DNA of 64,000 bases, from positions 20,042,813-20,106,812 of the forward strand of contig CM053260.1 of NCBI GenBank assembly GCA_028583405.1, in the 5' to 3' direction. The notes under the pieces were generated by a model. That model saw nothing but the letters and a program-made list of their open reading frames with translations, ran no database searches and had not been told where the DNA came from. Below, piece after piece: positions 1 to 38,896 of this stretch (the first letter of the stretch is position 1; the number at the start of each line of letters is the position of its first letter). Made by a program: the position numbers and the translations under genes. The DNA comes from Pogonophryne albipinna (taxonomy: Eukaryota > Chordata > Actinopteri > Perciformes > Artedidraconidae).

Positions 1-126
1 CAACTTAGGAATCACTCCCAAAAAAAAAAATTATTAAAAAAAAAAAAAAAAATATACAAATATTCATAACTCATATTCGAATACCTGAATAATTTCGAAT
101 ATTCGATTAATCGTTCCCATCCCTAG
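1..126. mobile_element. End of a hAT-like DNA transposon (cut by the window edge)
   Basis: Read on the minus strand from about 126, the sequence starts CTAGGGATGGGAACGATTAA and runs into alternating TCGAATATTCGAA blocks. That is a terminus style I associate with fish hAT elements. Only one end is inside the window, so neither target duplication nor transposase can be checked. It abuts the copied cd8a intron at 128. Confidence 0.4.
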
Positions 127-127
127 T

Positions 128-304
128 CTACATTACATCAAGAATTATCAGACATTTTACAAATCTTTATAAACATCAAAATCAAGAAAAGCAGAAAACA
201 AATCTTGGGGAACATTTGCAGAATTTCATCATTTATTTCTTCTTTAAAAAAAGAAGCATTTTCAGGGTTTTTATCATGGGTTTTAGATATGAGATGAATG
301 TACG
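128..304 (-). repeat. Copy of cd8a intron 4 placed beside a cast exon
   Basis: Positions 128-303 match 13041-13203 closely, with a few substitutions and one indel-rich stretch near 225-260. The matching stretch is almost exactly intron 4 of cd8a, from its GT donor (minus strand, 13203) to its AG acceptor (13041). The copy reads GTACATTC...GTAATGTAG on the minus strand, so both intron ends are still recognisable. On the right it joins the body of a cast exon at 305. On the left it joins a hAT-like terminus. No cd8a exon sequence accompanies it beyond about two bases on either side. Confidence 0.85.
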
Positions 305-19178
<18,874 letters not shown>

Positions 19179-19408
19179 ACACGGTTCTGCCTCTCCTCTC
19201 TCCTGCACACAGGAAAGGGTCGCGCACACTCACTGAGACCCGAACAACCACCAACTCAGTCTTTCTTCACACTCCTCAATGGCAGCACAGGTGTGCATGT
19301 GTGCGTGTGTCAGAGAGAGGACGCGACAGCAAGAGATACACACTTATAAAACAATATATAGAAAAATAAATATCTGCTTTAAATCAACTTTGTATTTAAG
19401 ATGATCAC

Positions 19409-19414
19409 AATAAA
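19409..19414 (+). terminator. Polyadenylation signal for the 19.13-kb exon
   Basis: AATAAA followed within 20 bases by TTGTTGCTGCACACTGGTGG, a GT-rich element. Confidence 0.5.
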
Positions 19415-19949
19415 GCTTGTTGCTGCACACTGGTGGCAGTTCAACAGAAACTGAATGTGATGCAAGTTTACACATCAAAGGTAAAAAAGAAACCAAACCC
19501 TATCACTCACCTACTCAACTTCCGCAAAACACGATATTGACGATGGATGTACAACACCCACTTCCAAACCTCTTTCTCTTCTTTTCCATACCTCGTTTAC
19601 ACATACGAGCATTTTGAAACAAAAGGCTTTTCAGTTATCTGCACACACGTCATCTGTCATTGGAGACACACACAGCGTTTGGCATCAAAGCTAAACCCAG
19701 CTCATTCCTGTTGTTGCAACAGTGCTCTGGAGCAATCATCAAAGTGTCAATATCCTTTGGATGAATTTGGCATTTAACTGTATATACACATTCTATCAAA
19801 TGTATCATTTTATAGACAGTAGGCAATAAATAAAAAATGTATTCCCCGCTGTCTATGAAATGTTTTAATAGATGCCTTTAATAACATACAACACACGTTT
19901 ATGGTATAAAAAGAACAGTCACCACTGTAAATGATTGGAAATATAACAT

Positions 19950-19955
19950 TTTATT
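19950..19955 (-). terminator. Candidate cd8b polyadenylation signal
   Basis: AATAAA on the minus strand about 740 bases past the cd8b stop. 19960-20694 would be 3'UTR. Confidence 0.4.
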
Positions 19956-20694
19956 GATTTAACATAATTATGCTCACAGAGAAAGGAACGCAACAATGCT
20001 GTTTTAAAACAAAAATGCAAAAAACACAAATAAATAGCAAAGACAGGAAAAAGCAAATGAGTAAATACTTGATTTTAAGCTGTTTAGTGATCAATGTTTT
20101 AATGTAAATAAACGGATTAGGTTCGGGCTGTCAGGAAAAACTGCTCTGTTATGTACGCATTTCAAGACAAAAAAAAGCTTCAGATTGAAAAAGCACCTGG
20201 ATAAATGATGATGTCATCTGCATTATTGACGAACCAAAAACATATTATATATTAAAGTAACACAAACAGTTTAGAATGTAATGTGTTGCAGCTCTGGAGC
20301 TGTCTTGTAATATATGTAAAACAAAAAATCAATATATTACAATATGTTACATGGTTGCTGCCCTTGGACACATCAACCTCTTCTCTAACCGGCGCACATT
20401 TCGCTGTTAATGAAGACGGCATGTCGTTAGCGGAGGTGATTTTCATGTCCTTCGTGCTCCACTGGACGTCAGAGCAAGTCACTGAAATCAAAAAGGCAAG
20501 TGTGAGTGTGTTGGAAGTATGAATGCTGCATAAGTAATCTGGGATTTTGGCAAAAACATTTAGCACTTTTACTAAGGCCTAAACATGTCTGGAGATCAAA
20601 ATAAATGTTGTTATAACTATGAATACATTTATTAACACAAATTAGGTACATACCTTGAGTAGGTAACAGATGTAGATGCAGTAGTTTAGGTCAT

Positions 20695-23600
20695 CTACCG
20701 CTTCCTTAATAATTAAAGACAAAAGAAGGGTTAGGGTTATCTTATTTTTAACAAAAAGGAAAAATAAAGGATATTTCCTCCATTTGTAGAAATGTACTTA
20801 CTTCACAAAGTGGTGCCGACACTTTTTGGGTAGCCCTATGAGCAAGAAAAATAACACTTAAGTGATACATCAAAACCTTATCAAACTAAGTGCAGGAAAT
20901 CTGGATGAATACTCACGGCTAAAGTAGTACAGCGTGCCAACGAGAGTTAGAACCAGGGCTGCGATAAGTCCAACCAACGGCCAGAAAACCAGGGAGCCAC
21001 AGCCATCTACAGCAAACACACAGTACATGTTTAAAATAAATGTATCATTGCTTACTTCTTGTAGCCACACATTAAGATCCATCATTTAATGTTTACTTTT
21101 TTCAGTTTAACATTTTCTTTTCCAAATGACCTATTGTATTTACATCATCGAAATCTGACAGGGCACAAGATGCATCCAATCCCTAGAAGAAAGTGCTTTT
21201 ACATGAAAAGATCACAGTTTTAAAATACAGAGCATCATATCAATTACGCAAACTTAATTTCCCTTTAAACCTTGTGTTGTGTTCAAAAGCTGTTACCTCC
21301 ATGGTGTTCGCGGGTCAATTTTGACCCATGATTTATCTCAGTCCAAAACACTCAAAAATAATGACTATCATCCAATATTGTTTTAACTACATCATAACTA
21401 ATTTATTATGCATTCATAACCGTACAATCCTGTTGTAATTTTTAAACATATTTAAGTAAAACATGTGATTAAATTCACTCATTATATTTCCTATTGTGAA
21501 GACAGTGGAACATTACGTTATCTGACTATATTAGACTAATATTAGAATACAATCTCCCCAAAAAAAGTTTTAAATGATTGTTACAGTGGATGAAGGGGCT
21601 GGGGCTGGGGTGTCTAAAGTCAAAGATGAATCTTGATTGGGCCAAATGTGACCCCGAGTCACCCAAAACAATTCTGCTGGGTCTCCCCAGACCCGAACAC
21701 CAAATGATACACTTTTGTTTTTAGAGACCTTCAGACTTGGCTAAAATTGTCAAAATCAGTTTTGTAGTGTTTATATAGCTGTTGTGGAGGATATCATGAA
21801 GCCTTGTTCCGTTAAAAAAAACTAGAGCGTAGTTATTATATAATTTTAACTTGAAACGGGTCACGGGAGACCCGAACACAACATAAGGGTTAATAAAATA
21901 GATAATAACTTACCCTGTGGAGACTTGTTGCAGCGACAGACTGACTTGACGGTCGGTTTTGTGTCAGTTTTTATTATTTGAGGGGTCACTGTCAGATAAA
22001 GAGCAAACAGGAAAAGAAGTTATAGCTTAACAGAATTTAAAGAAACTTTTATGGTGCAGAGAGGGAATAAACGAGAACCCAGTAATATCTAACCTCTCCC
22101 AATTGTCTCATCAGAAAATAATCTACAGCAAACTCTCTGTACAGTACTTCATGTTTGTTGTATGACTGTGCGTGACTCTCTAGTACAGTCGGCTAGTGGA
22201 CAGCTATTCTTCAGATTTTTCTTTCATAATGATAAACAAACTCTAAGCACACATCTAAATACATTCGATTAATCTATTGACACTATGTATACTTGATATG
22301 TGATCTCAATTGCATTGACCATCAATACATCTGGTTCATGTTGACAGGCGGCACCAGTCAGTCAAAAAGAAGTACCAATCCCAAAGTGAAAACTATATTG
22401 CACTAATGTTTCTCATGCAAGCCTGTTACATGTAGACGTCTCTCAACAAAAGTAAAAACAGCCGTCACTGAGGTTTCTGTTTTTAGCGTCCACTTAGTCT
22501 ACGTGGTTGTATTGGACCGCCGCAGCCAGAGGAAACAAGACAACCTTTAAGAAGCTCCAGGATTTTGGTCAGAACTGATTCTTGATAAAACATCACTTTT
22601 TTTTTTTTTTTAAAGAAAGATAGGCTAGTGGAATGTAGAGTTTGAATGAGTTGATATAAACCGACAGGAGGATGTGAGACCGTCTCCCCTGGATGAAGTC
22701 AACATTGCTTGTAGCGGCATACGATTACTTTTGAAGTCACATCTTCATTGTACAATACATTTTAATGTAATTAGTTGTCATAATACAGTCGATTTAAATG
22801 CAGATATGTGGTACTGATCTGCATTTCGTCCTTTACATATTTCTTCCTCCACTTGAATTTGGACACTGAAACCCTCAGGGCCGCCTGATATTTCATTTGA
22901 TTTCAGCACTGTGAATGAAGCGCTTGAGATTTTAGCCAACAAACCTCCCGGCAGGAGAAGAATCCCAGGCTTCCAGGTTTCATTGTTTCTCTTCTTCAGG
23001 ACACAAGAATAAGTTCCTGTGTCCTCTTTTGTCAAGTTGATGATCTGTAGCGCAAAGAGAATCTTGCTCTTGCTGATTAATTTGAACCGTCTCTTGTCCA
23101 CTCCATTCCCGAGTATGATCCGGTCAGCATGGTTGCCCTGGCCGATGAACTCCATTTTGCTGTTGTTGGAAATGCTTCGGAACCAGTAGACGGAGTCACA
23201 GACGACGTCAGCGCAGTCACACTCAATAGACGTGGAACTGAGGATCTTGGGGTAAAGAACAGTGAGAGGTTCCTGCAGCAGGGTCTGGCTCAAACCTAGG
23301 AGTGGAAATAGAGATATGATTGAGATTTCAAAAACCACATTGAACAACTGCTAAAGTCCAGTATGGGAGTTCAGCCTCAACAGTAACAGTCAGGGCTCTA
23401 AAACACTTCAACGAAGTCAAGGCCGAACACCTAAACTCCTTAGAGTTATATGTTATTCCGACAGGGTAACTTTTAAGATGTCTCAAAGCAAGTTTTCGAT
23501 CACTTGCTGTGTACATTTTTAAGTCACAGCGAAAGGCACTCTTTCTGCCGAACACAATAAGGCTAATTGTGAAAAATGTAAAAGCTCGGACAAGTATTCA

Positions 23601-24596
23601 TTCTTCGAGCTAGGCAGAGGGTACATTATAAAATGTTGTAGAAACACAACAACAATCACCAAAAGTGTTGCAAGAATGGAAATTAAGTTGAACTATGAAG
23701 ACATTTGTTGTACGTATTTCAAACTGTGACATTTTGAAAAGAATGCGTATATATGTGGAGATTGCGTTGCCATTTATGTTTAAGGGATTTCATTTTAGAA
23801 TCAGTTCCAATGCCTGTTTTGTGTGTTTTCAAGTCAGAAATGTAGGCATATATACCTGTTGCAATCACTAGTCTTATGAAGTATGTAAAGATAAGTGGAA
23901 ATTCAAAGGTTCCCAATGTACGAAAGGTTAACTCAAGTCGTATAGAGACTGATTTGTTTAAATGCACACATTACGTAACGTTTAGGATTGCACCAAATTG
24001 TTTTAATCTTAAATCCAACACAGTAGAAATACCTATATATCAATGCCTTAATAGAGCTATTATATATATAGTTAATAAATGAATTCTAAGGAAATATACA
24101 ATCGATACCGACCTACTGAAAAACACAAACAGGTAGAGTATTATCCTCATCATTTATCACCACCGTACCTTCAATCCATATTTGAATACATTGATGTTAA
24201 TTCATACAAAATATCAATAACTTATACCAGTGTATTTTGTACTCTTATGAAATATGAAACAAATGTAACATCCGTAGCCATTTAGCTATAGATTTTACAA
24301 AGGCACCAAAAGCATAAACTTATTGAAACCTTGCCGTCTTTTTGACTATTAAAAAATAACCTCAAATGTCAGCACAAACTTTGGTTAGGGCAGTATTTGA
24401 TGAATGTAGACATAATTTAAGATAAATCACTGGAGCTTAAGTTTGAGTAGTCAACAACACATCCCTCGCTACAGGCCCTAACTGAGTTATGATGAGAATA
24501 ACGCCTGAGGCTTAAGAAACAACTGAGGAACTGAGTCTTACCCAACGACCACAGAGAAACCGTCCACAGTGTCCATGCCAGCGGCAGCAGGGTCAT
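20695..24596 (-). CDS. cd8b: T-cell surface glycoprotein CD8 beta
   Basis: CD8 beta pairs with CD8 alpha on the T-cell surface. Six exons join to 204 residues: 24542-24596, 22945-23295, 21914-21988, 20917-21006, 20802-20835 and 20695-20704. They encode a signal peptide ([16 protein letters not shown]), one V-type Ig domain with VYWFRS and DTGTYSC (Cys44 and Cys116, with extra Cys46 and Cys51), a hinge with VCRCNK, a transmembrane segment (about 165-189) and the tail [14 protein letters not shown]. The last coding piece is only ten bases. N-linked sites NLT and NET lie in the V domain. The tail's CRHH parallels the CPHH of cd8a. Exon phases match those of cd8a (1,1,1,1,2), as expected for ancient duplicates. 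Confidence 0.9.
21265..21893. mobile_element. piggyBac-like MITE in a cd8b intron
   Basis: TTAA at 21265-21268 and 21890-21893 flanks inverted ends: left ACCTTGTGTTGTGTTC, right (reverse complement) ACCCTTATGTTGTGTTC. GGGTCAATTTTGACCC and CGGGTCACGGGAGACCCG are small internal palindromes near the two ends. No transposase. TTAA duplications are the hallmark of piggyBac. Confidence 0.75.
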
Positions 24597-24783
24597 TTTG
24601 TCCAGTCTCCAGTACGTGTGTTCGTACGCGTCTGTAGCTGTGTAGCAGAGGGACGCTTCTGATACTTTCTTTTCCTGCTGTCTGTCTGTCACATATGATG
24701 GGAGGAACTGAGCTGAAAGGGCCCTGAGTCGTCAAGGTAACACCCAAGTGTGACACACACAGGGCCTATCAGAGTGGGCCGTA

Positions 24784-27900
<3,117 letters not shown>

Positions 27901-27912
27901 CATCGGTGTGCT

Positions 27913-27918
27913 TTTATT
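27913..27918 (-). terminator. Candidate polyadenylation signal, zmat1-like gene
   Basis: AATAAA on the minus strand, 400 bases past the stop codon. Confidence 0.4.
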
Positions 27919-28317
27919 TGCTTTACTGATGCTGAGTGAAGCTCGACAGTGCCAACCACAGGCTGCTGAAGGCATCACAGTCAGCAGCTCAGACAGAAAC
28001 ATATCGATGTGTTGAGAGGTGAAGAGAACTTCCTGATCATTTCAAATTAAGGCAACAAAAAAAATGAAAATAGATCACCAGTAAATAAAGATGTGCAAAT
28101 GAACTAAATCAACAATATCATTTAGTGTCATAGAGAAAAATAAAGTATTATAACTGTAAGAATTTTCTTCAAACAATAACAGAAACATAAATGAGCTAAA
28201 CATGGCTAGCCAGCTAGCACACCTATGGAGAACAACGCTGTCGGAGTAGAAAGTAAACACTGCTTTGTAAACTGCTAATATCTATAACTTCTATGTTTGG
28301 CTTAAAATGTCAGCAGC

Positions 28318-33827
<5,510 letters not shown>

Positions 33828-34676
33828 GTTTTGGCTAAGCTGCTAGGTGCGGGCGCAGTGACGTCACAGTATTATGGAGCCCATCCCGTGTTTACAGAAA
33901 TTCACTTTACAATATCTGTATGTTTATAACAAGACTGTACATTCTATATACATTATACTTTAACACATTACCACTGAATTAAAATACAATAATATGCAAA
34001 AAATAATATGTAAATCTTATACTTGCAGTTAACACATTTCCTACACATCAGGGAACGATTTCCAAGAACCGATTTACGTACGTTTTCTATTAGATTAAAC
34101 TCGTAGGCCAATTATCGGTGGATACATTATGATGAGACAAAAAAAGCGATTTAATATTTGAAATAGTTTATTTTCAGCCCCTGATTTTTTTCTTTCTATT
34201 TTTTTAATGGTATTGTTGTTGATTACTTCTCTTATTTATACAGAATTTACATTGACTGATGATTGAACGGACAATTCTCAGAAAAAGGTCAATTTTAAAT
34301 GTATTTATTAATAAGAAATACAAATTAACCACACTTGATTTAATGTATCGGATACACATGACTGAGATAAAACATGAACAATCGTCAAAGTATATTTGAT
34401 AAATGAGAATAATAAATACATTATTTAAAAAAAATATCTACAGTAAAAATGTAACTAAAACAACTAATATCCTTGGATTGCGGTCAATATGCCTTCTGTG
34501 CATTCTTGCTCTGTGTACCAGCAAACCAAGACACTGAGCCAGCATGCAATAGAACCTTAAACCAAAAAATCAAAATTGAACGCACTCATCATGGATTTTA
34601 ATATTGTTTTTCTACTTCTTCACCAACCTAACTTCCATTTACTATTCACAAAAAAAGGTCATATCAAAATAAATAC

Positions 34677-34682
34677 TTTATT
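34677..34682 (-). terminator. Candidate gnrh2 polyadenylation signal
   Basis: AATAAA on the minus strand about 170 bases past the gnrh2 stop. Confidence 0.45.
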
Positions 34683-34849
34683 TTAGGACATTACAATTTT
34701 AACGTTCGTCACAGGTGATATCCATCTAATGTTGGAAAATAACTTACGAGATCAGAGGATCCACATAAAACATTGTTCACATCAAGACAAAGACGGTGAA
34801 GAAGGATAAGGTCATTACAGGTAGAAAAGCAGTGTAGAGTGGAAGTCTG

Positions 34850-35408
34850 TCACTTTCTCTTCTGGAGCTCTCTTGCTAAGGCATCCAACTGTGGAGAGAA
34901 ATACATCATGACATGAGAGTCAGACACACTTAATGATATAGCCATAGCATACTCTTTGTTGTTATATATATACAGTGTGTAGCTATGTATACATTATTGT
35001 AACAGGGGTGGAATCTGTGTATATGTGAAGACCCATTCTTACAAGACGAATGAATCCAAATAAAATTATGTTTTATACAACCTGAATAAGGAACTGTTTA
35101 CTTACAATAATGTTTCTCAGTATGCTTCTCCTCTGGGGTCTCAAGTAGCTGCATTCTCCGGCCTCACACAGCTTAATCTCCTCTGAAATCTGCACATGAA
35201 AGAAGAGTAAAGAGGTAAAGGTTATTTTTATTCTCAACAGGAAATGCTGGGTGAATGATAAAACTATCCTGACCTCTGACGTGCTGAAGGAGTCCAGCTC
35301 CCTCTTGCCTCCGGGGTACCAGCCATGAGACCAGTGCTGGGCGCTGGACAGCTGAGCCCCGACGCAGAGAAGCACCCCGAGCAGCAACACCAGCCGAGAC
35401 ACACTCAT
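34850..35408 (-). CDS. gnrh2: Progonadoliberin-2 (chicken GnRH-II precursor)
   Basis: A secreted neuropeptide precursor of 85 residues from exons 35274-35408, 35106-35189 and 34850-34888. The order is a signal peptide (about 1-23), the decapeptide [10 protein letters not shown] (24-33), whose Gln is cyclised and whose Gly gives the amidated end, the GKR cleavage site, and a 49-residue GnRH-associated peptide ending [12 protein letters not shown]. The hormone is identical to the GnRH-II conserved from fish to mammals, made mainly by midbrain neurons. The start codon lies just after an acceptor (CCTTCAG), so a non-coding first exon is expected; a candidate is at 36163-36280. ptpra sits next to it, as in other vertebrates. 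Confidence 0.97.
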
Positions 35409-36162
35409 GATGTTCCCCCTGAAGGAAAAGACTCCATTAGCTCTGACCACAAGAGAGTATTATATTTGAGCCTTTGGTATCTGGTTTACAAAATCAAATC
35501 AAATTGCAAAGTGTTTAAATACTTTATCAGGTTCCATCCATATACAGTCTATGGTTCCATCATTTAAATGTGGAATAGCTATTCTGTAGCAAACACTTTA
35601 AGATGTAAATGCAATTTTGATTTTGCTGCAATACAAATGTATCAAACGAGATCATGCTGTGTAGAAAGTAAAGCTGTCTGTCACCAGAAATTGTATATAT
35701 TTAGCCGTAATATTAATACAAGTTGAGTATTTGTTGATTAACAATTTGAATCTTTCTTTGCAAGAATGTTACTGCAAGTTTCCTTTTACATTTCATGTTT
35801 ATATTTGAGCTTATTTAACTGTAGTCAAATGTCAATGACTTGCTTACCATCAATAAACCAAATACGGTTACAATTTGTAACATTTTAAGAATCATTTTAG
35901 GGACTAATGTATTGCTCCTTAAAAATAAATGTTGCCATTACATCCTTTTTTAGTAATGCTATGACATATATACAGAGCTTTCAGGCCTATTGTTAAACTT
36001 CTGAAAATCACTAAGCTTAAAATCCAACTAAGAGGCACCGAGAGGAGTTAAAGCTCAGTCTCCAACAAGATTCATTGTTATATTCCAAAAATAACAATGT
36101 ATAATTTAGAATAAACAGAAAGCAGTAAAAGTATATAAAGGTACAAAAGAAAGTGTCCTTAC

Positions 36163-36280
36163 CTTAGTCTTTATCACTACAGGTGTCCCTTGACGTCCTG
36201 ACAGAAGCTCCCTCAGCTTTCCTTCAGTTGTTCGGCTGTTGAAGATATCTCACAGTTTCACAAGTGCACGACTGTAAAGA
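36163..36280 (-). other. gnrh2: Non-coding first exon of gnrh2 (predicted)
   Basis: The donor CTAAG|GTAAGG lies at 36162 on the minus strand, with a TATA element about 30 bases upstream of the assumed start. The transcription start is inferred from the TATA position, not seen directly. Confidence 0.5.
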
Positions 36281-36304
36281 CTCTCTTCACCCTCATACTC
36301 CTCC

Positions 36305-36316
36305 TGAATATATATG
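36305..36316 (-). promoter_or_regulatory. gnrh2 TATA box
   Basis: CATATATATTC on the minus strand, about 145 bases upstream of the exon-1 donor and well placed for a TATA-driven neuropeptide promoter. Confidence 0.5.
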
Positions 36317-36329
36317 TACCCCTCCAAAT

Positions 36330-38870
36330 GCACATTGCCATTATCAGCCCCTAATGGCCCCGCCCCTCTCTGACCCCTGTGGCCCCTCTGTTCTCCGGCG
36401 GTGAAAGGAACGGCCCCCGGGGACAATGGCCAATTGTAATTATCCCCTGCAAACATGCTCCGACACCCCTGAGATGTACGTCTGCTCACTTGCATCACAC
36501 CTATCCACGTCCAAATACTTACACCCTGGCTGAATAACAAAACAAATAATTCAATGATTAGATTAAAGTCAAACTGTATCATGTAAGTAAACTATTTCAA
36601 GTATAACAAAGCACATTAAGAGAAATTCTAAAAACTGAAAAATGTCTCAATGGTTAATTCACTGCATACTTGAAAATGAGTTTTAGGAAATACTGGGGCT
36701 CAAAAGTTTCTGAAATCTGAAATCTGGGCCCTGCCAAGAATGATCGTTATCTAATAGCTAGTACAATTTTATTTATATTGCACATTTCAGTCTACGTAGT
36801 TGGAAGGAAACAAACACTGTATAGTGTTAACAAAAAACACAAGACATGTTATACATGGGGATTTAAAACATTGAGATGAATGAATCCACATTTAAATGTT
36901 TAAAGTCAACAACCAAGCAAAATTAATTTATAAGATTAGTGAACGGAAACAAAAGATCATAGAATTAAAAAAAAGCGTATACATAATGAATAACCATCAA
37001 CCAGACTATTTAAGGAAAAACTAAAAAGGATTTTTCCAATTGATTTTAAAAGGATGATTGCATTCGAGTTGCTCAAAGTATTCAACCGTATTGCTCAGAT
37101 CCCAATTACAGGAGTCTTTGTCAGAATGAAAAACTCTGGAGTTTCAATTTCCTCTCTCAAGGTCGATGTCGTTTTGACCGCATCGACCCACCACACATCC
37201 TCACTTTAACCTGAATGACCCTCTCAGTCGCTGGCATCTGATGACAGGGGAACAAACAGTGGATCCCTGATGAGATCCATCTCAATTAGAGGAGGCATTT
37301 CCTTTTCAGAGTTTTACATGCAGGAGCAGCTCTGACTCAGGAAGTGAGTGACAGCGTGACGAGCTGCTGCTGTTGACTCAGGTCAGCTGCCCGCCTGAGT
37401 GATGAGACACGAGGCTGGTGCTGTCAGGGATTGGTTGAAGAGAGAAAACTCCAACATGCGTCACTGATGAGACCACCTGTCAATGTGAAGCCAGAGGAGT
37501 AACCTTCAGAAGTCTCCGAATTAACATTTACAAATTAAACATACAGGGATAGATAGCTTTATTGTTTTCTGCAAATGTAATGTTGTTGTCAAGTTCTATT
37601 TATGTCTAAGGTCTGAACATCCTGTCAGCTTTTATTCCGTTCTGAGTTTTCACAGCTTTCATTCAACTCATATTTCATCAAGCTTGTGTACTTTATAATA
37701 GTCTAAATATATTACTGAATTATCACTCTCTTGATTTGTTCAACACAAACCTAACTGGGCTTGACAGTAAGAGCTTTGTCAATTACCATTAACAAATAGT
37801 GAAATCAGTTGCTGGCCTCATCAAGAATTCTGGGACCCCCACAGACACAGACCCTTATATCCTCCAATGGACATGTTACATATATATATATATACACACA
37901 TCATATATATAAGTAACATATTTGTGATCACATTTAACAATCACAATTCTGCATTTTCTGGACAATACTACTTTAAAACTACACAGCTTTTATATTACGA
38001 TATATATGTTTGCAAATAATTCTTATTGCATTACGCTTTGTTTCGTTTATTTCTCCTTTTTCAGATATTGTATTTTCTCTTATTCTTACATTTGTATTCT
38101 CTCTTACTCTGTTTATGTATGCACTATTATACGCCAAAGCAAATTCCTTTGAGCTTCAAAATGGATACTAAATAAGATTAAAGAACTCGCAAGAGACATA
38201 ATAAAAAAAGGAATGCTTAATATCAAAGCAGCAAATGCAGATTTCCAGACTTTGAATTAAAAAAAATGTTTTTGCACATAAATGATTAAATCCTACATTT
38301 CTATAAACTATAGGAAACTGTAGAAAGGACCTCAGAAGACATTATTCAACTGGCTGATTAGTCTTTGTGAGGAATAGACTTTAAAATCAGGGCAGTGCCC
38401 ATTTTACACCATCATGTTGTTTAGGATTATACCTTTCCATTTCTATTTACAATTAAGCTAGCAGTGTTGCAGTGCTGGTGGATTAAAGCCTACAAACTAA
38501 TACCACATCTATTTAATAGTGATACTACCTTAATATAATAATGATTTTTTCCTAAATGTTTAACAGGTATTACTTTCCGCTCGATCATTTCACCAGTAAC
38601 CCTAAATGATTCCTTGATTCATCAGAGCAAAACACTCATTAATATTTGATGGGGGTGAAGGGTTAAACACTGATTGATACCTTTCAAGAGCAACACTCAG
38701 GAGGACCGCCTGATCTATAAAGTACATGAACGATCGGCAAGTATTTTGCACATCTACAATTAGTCTTCATCGAGGAGTGAGCTGTAATGATCCTCAGGTT
38801 GTCGTGATGGAGCATGAGTGTCTGACGTGTTACTAACATTTAGCATTTAAAGACATAAGAAATACACACA
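36330..38870. other. gnrh2-ptpra intergenic region
   Basis: About 2.5 kb without a recognisable gene or transposon. gnrh2 enhancers may be here, but I cannot identify them. Confidence 0.45.
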
Positions 38871-38890
38871 CTTGATAAAATCTCAAGCAC

Positions 38891-38896
38891 TTTATT
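38891..38896 (-). terminator. Distal ptpra polyadenylation signal
   Basis: AATAAA on the minus strand (TTTATT here), 3.4 kb past the stop. The stretch 38897-42314 lacks other exons and is taken as 3'UTR. Confidence 0.4.

Noticed and set aside
20640..20704. [14 protein letters not shown] as the natural cd8b tail
   Set aside because: The donor of the previous exon is GTAAGT in phase 2, which makes the next exon read AAG AAG CGG TAG and stop. It is kept only as a possible alternative form.
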